NCBI RefSeq assembly: GCF_013753875.1
Contig: NZ_SMDS01000017.1
Location: 296,702 to 360,701 of the forward strand
Source: Candidatus Pantoea persica
GTDB lineage: Bacteria > Pseudomonadota > Gammaproteobacteria > Enterobacterales > Enterobacteriaceae
Length of the DNA stretch: 64,000 nt
Reading direction: 5' to 3'
Shown: positions 59,103 through 64,000 of the stretch, in pieces
Numbering within the stretch: position 1 is the first letter of the stretch
How the letters are laid out: every line of letters starts with the position of its first letter
Notes under the pieces: model-generated
What the model saw: the letters and a program-made list of their open reading frames with translations, nothing else
The model's database searches: none
What the model was told of the DNA's origin: nothing
Program-made: the position numbers and the translations under genes

Positions 59103-60326
59103 ATGCTCGTCGTTGAATTAGCGATCGTCCTGCTGGCGCTCTGGTTGGGTGCGCGTCTGGGCAGCATCGGCTTTGCGGGCGGGCTGGGCGGGCGCCGACG
59201 CTGTTTTGCGGGCTGAAGCCGGGCGCGATTCCCTTCGATGTAATTGAAATCATTATGGCGGTGATCGCTGCCATCACCGCGATGCAGGTGGCGGGCGGCA
59301 TGGATTATCTGGTCAGCCTGGCGGAGCGGCTGCTACGCCGTCATCCGCGCTACGTCACGCTGCTGGCGCCACTGGTAACCTATATGATGACGCTGCTGGC
59401 GGGCACCGGCCATACCGCGTTTTCGACGCTGCCGGTGATTGCCGAAGTGGCGAAAGAGCAAGGGGTGCGCCCGTCGCGTCCGCTCTCTCATCGCCGTAGT
59501 CGCCTCGCAGCGTCAGCTATATCGCCCTGCTGACGATCGCAATTCCCTCAACGATGATCGGCATGTTTCTCGCGGCGCTGGTGACCAATTTCCTCGGCAA
59601 AGAGCTGCATGACGATGAGGTCTACCAGGCTCGTCTCGCCAGAGGCGAAGTGCGCCTGCGCGGGGCCAGCAGCTACGAGGCGAAGCCGGGTGCGAAACGG
59701 TCGGTGCTGCTGTTTCTGGCCGATATCGTCGCCGTGGTGCTCTACGCCACCGCCATCAGCGACAGCGTCGGCTTGATTGCCGATCCGCCCTTGCCGCGTG
59801 ACGAAGCGATCGTGGTGTTTATGCTGACGATTGCGACGCTGATCGCGCTATTCTGAAAAATCGACACCGGCGCCATTCTCAGCGCCAGCACCTTTAAGCC
59901 GGGCATAAGCGCCTGCGTCTGCGTGATGGGTGTCGCCTGGCTCGGCGACACCGTCCTCAAAGCGCATATCAATGAAATCCAGCAGCTAGCGTGCGATTCA
60001 CTGCAGCAGGCGCCGTGGCTGCTGGCGGTGGCGCTCTTTTTCGCCTCGATGCTGCTCTATTCGAAGACGGCGACCGCCAAGGCGCTGATGCCCGCCGCGC
60101 TGCTGCTGGGGGTCTCGCCCCATTCTACTATCGCCTCGTTCGCCGCCGTCTCCGCGCTGTTCGTGCTGACGACCTACCCGAGCTGCTGGCCGCGGTGGAG
60201 ATGAACGACAACGGCTCGACGCTCATCGGCAAATATGTATTTAACCACGCCTTTATCGTGCCCGGCGTGCTGGCGATCGTGCTGTCGGTGCCGTTCGGCT
60301 TTTTGTTCGCCGGTCTGGTGCTGTAG
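59103..60326 (+). pseudogene. dcuA: dcuA C4-dicarboxylate transporter remnant
   Basis: Anaerobic aspartate/fumarate/succinate antiporter. Start MLVVELAIVLLALWLGARLG. Frameshift near 59190 after GFAGGLG, another near 59480 after LPVIAEVAKEQGVRPSRPLS with loss of the following helix, TGA 59854-59856 (L-F-C-K-I-D-T), then FASMLLYSKTATAKALMPAA and a further shift near 60175 (T-Y-P). Ends TAG 60324-60326. Directly downstream of aspA, as in E. coli; both are gone together. Confidence 0.93.
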
Positions 60327-60401
60327 CGCCGTTACAACCTGTAAAGCCTGCGGCGCGTCGGGCGTGCTATCATCGACGCTTTCTGCAACAGGAGCGACAC
60401 G

Positions 60402-60716
60402 ATGAACGCTGTTGTCATTCTCTGCACCGCACCGGACGAAAGCTGCGCGCGGCGGCTGGCCACCCAGGCGCTGGAGGCGAAGCTCGCCGCCTGCGTAACG
60501 CTGCTGCCCGGTGCCGCCTCACTGTACGTCTGGCAGGGCCAGCTTGAGCAGGACAGCGAAGTGCAGCTGCTGTTAAAAAGCGATACCGCCCACCAGCAGG
60601 CGCTGATGGATCTGCTCAAGCGCGAACATCCTTACGAGGTGCCCGAACTGCTGGCGCTACCGGTTCAACATGGAGACAGTGAATATTTGTCATGGCTGCA
60701 CGCATCTCTTGCCTGA
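60402..60716 (+). CDS. cutA: CutA divalent-ion tolerance protein
   Basis: Trimeric copper-tolerance-associated protein of unclear mechanism. 104 residues (E. coli 112; shorter at the N-terminus): [71 protein letters not shown] precedes ATG. Overlaps dsbD by 25 bases, as in E. coli. Intact. Confidence 0.96.
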   Translation: MNAVVILCTAPDESCARRLATQALEAKLAACVTLLPGAASLYVWQGQLEQDSEVQLLLKSDTAHQQALMDLLKREHPYEVPELLALPVQHGDSEYLSWLHASLA

Positions 60717-62368
60717 TCGCCGCAATGCTGGAGTTGTTTATCGCCCTGCCCGCGCAGGCTTCTCTTTTTGCCCCTAACGCCAGTAGTCGCTTCGTGCCTG
60801 TCGACCAGGCGTTTAGCTTCGATTTCAATCAGCAGGGCAATCAGCTGACCCTGAGCTGGAAGGTGAAAGAGGGCTACTACCTTTACCGGCAGCAAATCCA
60901 CCTCAGCGCGCAGCAGGCGGAGATCGCACCGGTGACACTGCCGCCAGGCCAGCCCCATGAGGATGAGTTTTACGGCAAAAGCGAGATCTATCCGCAGGAC
61001 CTCAGCGTGCCGGTCGCGCTGCGGCAGGCCGCCGCCGGCGCCACTCTGCGCGTCACCTGGCAGGGCTGCGCGGCGGCGGGCTTCTGCTATCCGCCGGAAA
61101 CCCGCACCGTGCCGCTGTCGGCGGTCGCTGCCAGCGCGGCCTCTTCATCCGCTGCGCCGCTGCTCTTCTCACAGCTCTGGGCGCTGCTGATCGGTATCGG
61201 CGTCGCTTTTACCCCGTGCGTGCTACCGATGTATCCGCTGATCGCCGGGATTATCCTCGGCGGCCAGCGCAGCAGCTCGCTGCTGCGCCTGTTTAGCCTA
61301 GCGCTGGTCTACGTGCTGGGCATGGCGCTCACCTATACGCTGCTGGGCCTAGTGGTCGCGACGGCGGGCCTGCGCTTTCAGGCGGCGCTGCAACACCCGT
61401 ATGTGCTGATTGGCCTATCGCTGATTTTCACACTGCTGGCGCTGTCGATGTTTGGCCTTTTTACCCTGCAGCTGCCCGCCAGCGTGCAGACGCGCCTGAC
61501 GCTGTGGAGCAATCGCCAGCAGGGCGGTTCGCTGCCCGGCGTCTTTTTGATGGGCGCGCTGGCGGGGCTGATCTGCTCGCCCTGCACCACCGCACCGCTC
61601 AGCACCATCCTGCTTTACATCGCCCAGAGCGGCAATCTGTTGGCCGGTGCGGGCACGCTGTGGCTCTATGCGATAGGCATGGGCCTGCCGTTGATTGCGG
61701 TGACGATGTTCGGCAACCGGCTGATGCCGAAAGGCGGCCCGTGGATGGAGACGGTCAATCAGGGTTTCGGCTTCGTCATCCTCGCGCTGCCGGTGTTTCT
61801 ACTGGAGCGCGTGCTGGGCAACCCATGGGGAGTGCGGCTGTGGAGCGCGCTCGGCGTCGCCGGTTTCGCCTGGGCGTTCAGCAGCAGCCTGCGTGGCAGC
61901 AGCGGCCGGTGGCGCATCGTGCAGATCCTGATGCTGGCGGCGGCGCTGATCAGCGTGCGCCCGCTGCAGGAGTGGGTCTGGGGCGCGCCCGTCGCGATGC
62001 AGGCGACGCGCCTGCCGTTCCAGCCCGTTGCCTCTGCGCCGCAGCTCGACGCCGCTCTGCGGCAGGCCCAGGGGCGCGTCACTATGGTGGATCTCTATGC
62101 CGACTGGTGCATAGCGTGCAAAGAATTTGAAAAATATACCTTTAGCGATCCCGGCGTGCGCGAGGCGCTCGGCCAGCTGCAGCTGTTGCAGGCGAATGTG
62201 ACCGCGAATAGCGCCACCGACAACGCCCTGCTGCAGCATCTGCAGGTATTTGGCCTGCCGACCATCCTGTTTTTTGACGCGCAGGGCCATGAAATAACCG
62301 GTTCACGCATTACGGGTTTCCTCAACGCCGAGGATTTCCGCACGCATTTGTACAATCGGGCTCGCTAA
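60692..62368 (+). CDS. dsbD: DsbD thiol:disulfide interchange protein
   Basis: Carries electrons from cytoplasmic thioredoxin to periplasmic DsbC, DsbG and CcmG. 558 residues. Signal peptide ([19 protein letters not shown]), alpha domain with its Cys pair in [13 protein letters not shown], eight-helix beta domain with Cys in [14 protein letters not shown] and [11 protein letters not shown], gamma domain thioredoxin motif [13 protein letters not shown] and cis-Pro in G-L-P-T-I-L-F-F. All six key cysteines are present. Intact. Confidence 0.97.
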   Translation: MAARISCLIAAMLELFIALPAQASLFAPNASSRFVPVDQAFSFDFNQQGNQLTLSWKVKEGYYLYRQQIHLSAQQAEIAPVTLPPGQPHEDEFYGKSEIYPQDLSVPVALRQAAAGATLRVTWQGCAAAGFCYPPETRTVPLSAVAASAASSSAAPLLFSQLWALLIGIGVAFTPCVLPMYPLIAGIILGGQRSSSLLRLFSLALVYVLGMALTYTLLGLVVATAGLRFQAALQHPYVLIGLSLIFTLLALSMFGLFTLQLPASVQTRLTLWSNRQQGGSLPGVFLMGALAGLICSPCTTAPLSTILLYIAQSGNLLAGAGTLWLYAIGMGLPLIAVTMFGNRLMPKGGPWMETVNQGFGFVILALPVFLLERVLGNPWGVRLWSALGVAGFAWAFSSSLRGSSGRWRIVQILMLAAALISVRPLQEWVWGAPVAMQATRLPFQPVASAPQLDAALRQAQGRVTMVDLYADWCIACKEFEKYTFSDPGVREALGQLQLLQANVTANSATDNALLQHLQVFGLPTILFFDAQGHEITGSRITGFLNAEDFRTHLYNRAR

Positions 62369-62420
62369 ACGACACTGGTCTAACCCCGCCTCAGGCGGAT
62401 GCGTAGAGAGGATACGTCAT

Positions 62421-63004
62421 TTGCAGCGTGAACAGGTACTCGAGCATGCCCTTAACGTGCTGGAAAAGAATGGACTGGCGGCGGCGACGTTATTACAGCA
62501 GTTGGTAGGCGACAGCGAGCTGGATCTGGCGCAGCTGGTGCGCTACTGGCCCGACCGCGACGCCCTGCTGCAGGATGCGCTGCGCCACCACGGCCAGCAG
62601 ATCGACAGCTGGCGGCAGCAGGTGATCGACAGCGACAGGCTCGACGGCGAGCAGAAGCTGCTGGCGCGCTATTGAGGTGCTGAGCGAACAGGTGCAGAAA
62701 GGGCGCTATCCGGGCTGTTTGTTTATCGCCGCCTGCAGCTTTTATCTCTAGCCGGATCAGCCGGTTCATCAGATTGCCGAACAGCAGAAGCAGGCGTCGT
62801 GGCATTTCACTCACACAATTTTGGTGGAGCTGGGGCTAGATAACCCGACGATGGTGGCGGATCAGTCGGAATTGATTCTGGAAGGCTGCCTCAGCAAGCT
62901 GCTGGTGAAGCGCGACGTGCAGGACGTCGCCAAGACAAAACGGGCTGACTGAAGAAGATGTGCTGCGCATCGCGCTGTGCCGCGCTAACGGCGCACTGAC
63001 TTAG
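62421..63004 (+). pseudogene. yjdC: yjdC TetR-family regulator remnant
   Basis: TetR-type regulator next to dsbD. TTG start (L-Q-R-E-Q-V-L-E-H-A-L) with AGAGGA upstream. The first 84 codons are open, then a one-base shift near 62673 after EQKLLARY. The next frame gives GRYPGCLFIAACSFYL, then TAG 62749-62751, HFTHTILVELGLDN and ELILEGCLSKLLV, with another shift near 62942 before EEDVLRIALCR. Ends TAG 63002-63004. Between dsbD and tRNA-Phe, as in E. coli. Confidence 0.88.
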
Positions 63005-63111
63005 GTTTTTAACCGCTTTGCGTGAAAAGCAGGCAATCAGTCACGTTTTCCTGCTTTTTTCTGGCAAAGGCGTTGACGGCCGTCAGCCTTTACGGTTTAA
63101 TGCGCCCCGTT

Positions 63112-63187
63112 GCCCGAATAGCTCAGTCGGTAGAGCAGGGGATTGAAAATCCCCGTGTCCCTGGTTCGATTCCGGGTTCGGGCACCA
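63112..63187 (+). tRNA. pheU: tRNA-Phe(GAA)
   Basis: 76-base tRNA with encoded CCA: acceptor stem GCCCGAA / TTCGGGC, D arm GCTC-GAGC, anticodon stem GGGGA / TCCCC with loop TTGAAAA and anticodon GAA (63145-63147), T arm CCTGG-TTCGATT-CCGGG. Same neighbourhood as E. coli pheU (dcuA-cutA-dsbD-yjdC-pheU). tRNA-Phe genes are common phage and island integration sites. Confidence 0.98.
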
Positions 63188-63199
63188 AAATTTAAAACA

Positions 63200-63220
63200 C
63201 TCGCTTCTGCGAGGTTTTTT
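63200..63220 (+). terminator. tRNA-Phe terminator
   Basis: Stem CTCGC / GCGAG, loop TTCT, then GTTTTTT, 12 bases past the tRNA. Confidence 0.85.
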
Positions 63221-63305
63221 GCTCTTCTACGCCCGCTCTTTCCTTTATTGTGCCGCCCTTCCCCGGCAAGATAGCCGCTTGCGCCCCGCCGTTCAGGAGA
63301 TCACC

Positions 63306-63715
63306 ATGCCTTCCCCACACGCCCAACAGACGCTGCAGCTGGCGGAGACGCAGCGCGGTCAGCATCTTTGTATGTCACGTGCGCGTCACCACAGCCACCG
63401 CACGCACCTCGCAGCATGAGACGCTCGATCTGCTGGAAACGCACGGCGCCATCACCATTGCCGAGCTGGCGCGCCTGCGCGGCATGAAGCATCAGAGCAT
63501 GCGCCTAGTGATCCAGAAGCTGGAGAACCAGGGCTATATCACACACACCCGCGAGCCCAACGCACAGGACGCCCGCGCGCAGCGTATCGCCCTGACTGCA
63601 AACCGCGCGCGCGCTGGATCGCCGACCTCGTTACCGAAAAGCTAGATGCGCAGCCGCGCGCCGATCTGATAAAAGGCATCGCCGCGCTGAATAAACTGCG
63701 CATCAGGCGCGCAGA
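63306..63715 (+). pseudogene. MarR-type regulator remnant
   Basis: Winged-helix regulator of MarR type. Start MPSPHAQQTLQLAETQRGQ with GGAG upstream, then a frameshift/deletion near 63390. The DNA-binding domain is clear in the next frame: TLDLLETHGAITIAELARLR, VIQKLENQGYITHTREPN, and D-A-R-A-Q-R-I-A-L-T. A further shift near 63603 precedes RARWIADLVTEKLDAQPRAD. The end is approximate. Specific orthologue not identified. Confidence 0.7.

Positions 63716-64000
<285 letters not shown>

Overview
The window is about 58% GC bacterial chromosome with the gene order of the enterobacterial dacB-obgE-rplU-ispB-murA-mla-lpt-rpoN-rapZ-arcB-gltBD-ssp-rplM-zap-deg region, joined near 50.3 kb to the epmA-blc-ecn-efp-epmB-groE-aspA-dcuA-cutA-dsbD-pheU region. 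Protein sequences are closest, from memory, to Erwiniaceae (Pantoea/Erwinia type). About half of the recognisable genes are broken by frameshifts, deletions or in-frame stops, while ribosomal, chaperonin, envelope-assembly and nitrogen-assimilation genes are intact. This pattern fits a recently host-restricted bacterium, such as an insect symbiont in an early stage of genome reduction; no host is evident in the sequence itself.

Layout. 1-2 kb: decayed dacB, basR and basS. 2-16.9 kb: a complete but dead enterobactin locus (fepA, fes, ybdZ, entF, fepC, fepG, fepD, entS, fepB, entCEBAH) in E. coli order, still carrying recognisable Fur boxes. 16.9-25.5 kb: obgE, rpmA, rplU, ispB, nlp, murA, ibaG and mlaBCDEF, largely intact. 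25.7-33.6 kb: dead yrbG, live kdsD, dead kdsC, then live lptCAB, rpoN, hpf, ptsN, rapZ and npr. 33.6-38.2 kb: dead mtgA, a gene-free gap where elbB is missing, the small RNA ArcZ (well conserved) and dead arcB. 38.2-48.6 kb: gltB, gltD, sspB, sspA, rpsI, rplM, zapE and zapG, all intact. 48.7-50.3 kb: dead degQ and a degS stub ending at a dispersed repeat. 50.4-57.3 kb: epmA, dead blc, entericidins, efp, epmB, dead yjeI, groEL, groES and fxsA. 57.6-63 kb: dead aspA and dcuA, live cutA and dsbD, dead yjdC. 63.1-64 kb: tRNA-Phe, two gene remnants and an (AG)38 tract running off the end.

How it fits together. What survives is lipid transport (Mla), LPS transport (Lpt), peptidoglycan precursor synthesis (MurA), glutamate synthase, nitrogen PTS with sigma54, EF-P with two of its modification enzymes, and protein folding (GroE, DsbD). 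What is lost is iron scavenging, two-component sensing (BasRS, ArcB), accessory peptidoglycan enzymes (PBP4, MtgA), periplasmic proteases (DegQ, DegS) and the anaerobic aspartate/fumarate branch (AspA, DcuA; frdABCD also absent from its usual place).

Three sequence-level oddities stand out. CTAG, normally rare in enterobacteria, is common here, and 23 of the 34 premature stops I could place are TAG. Three six-base tandem repeats have expanded within 6.3 kb of the dead siderophore locus. A palindromic repeat near 8.7 kb has a relative exactly at the degS/epmA rearrangement junction. I found no CRISPR array, prophage, intact insertion sequence or novel defence-type system.
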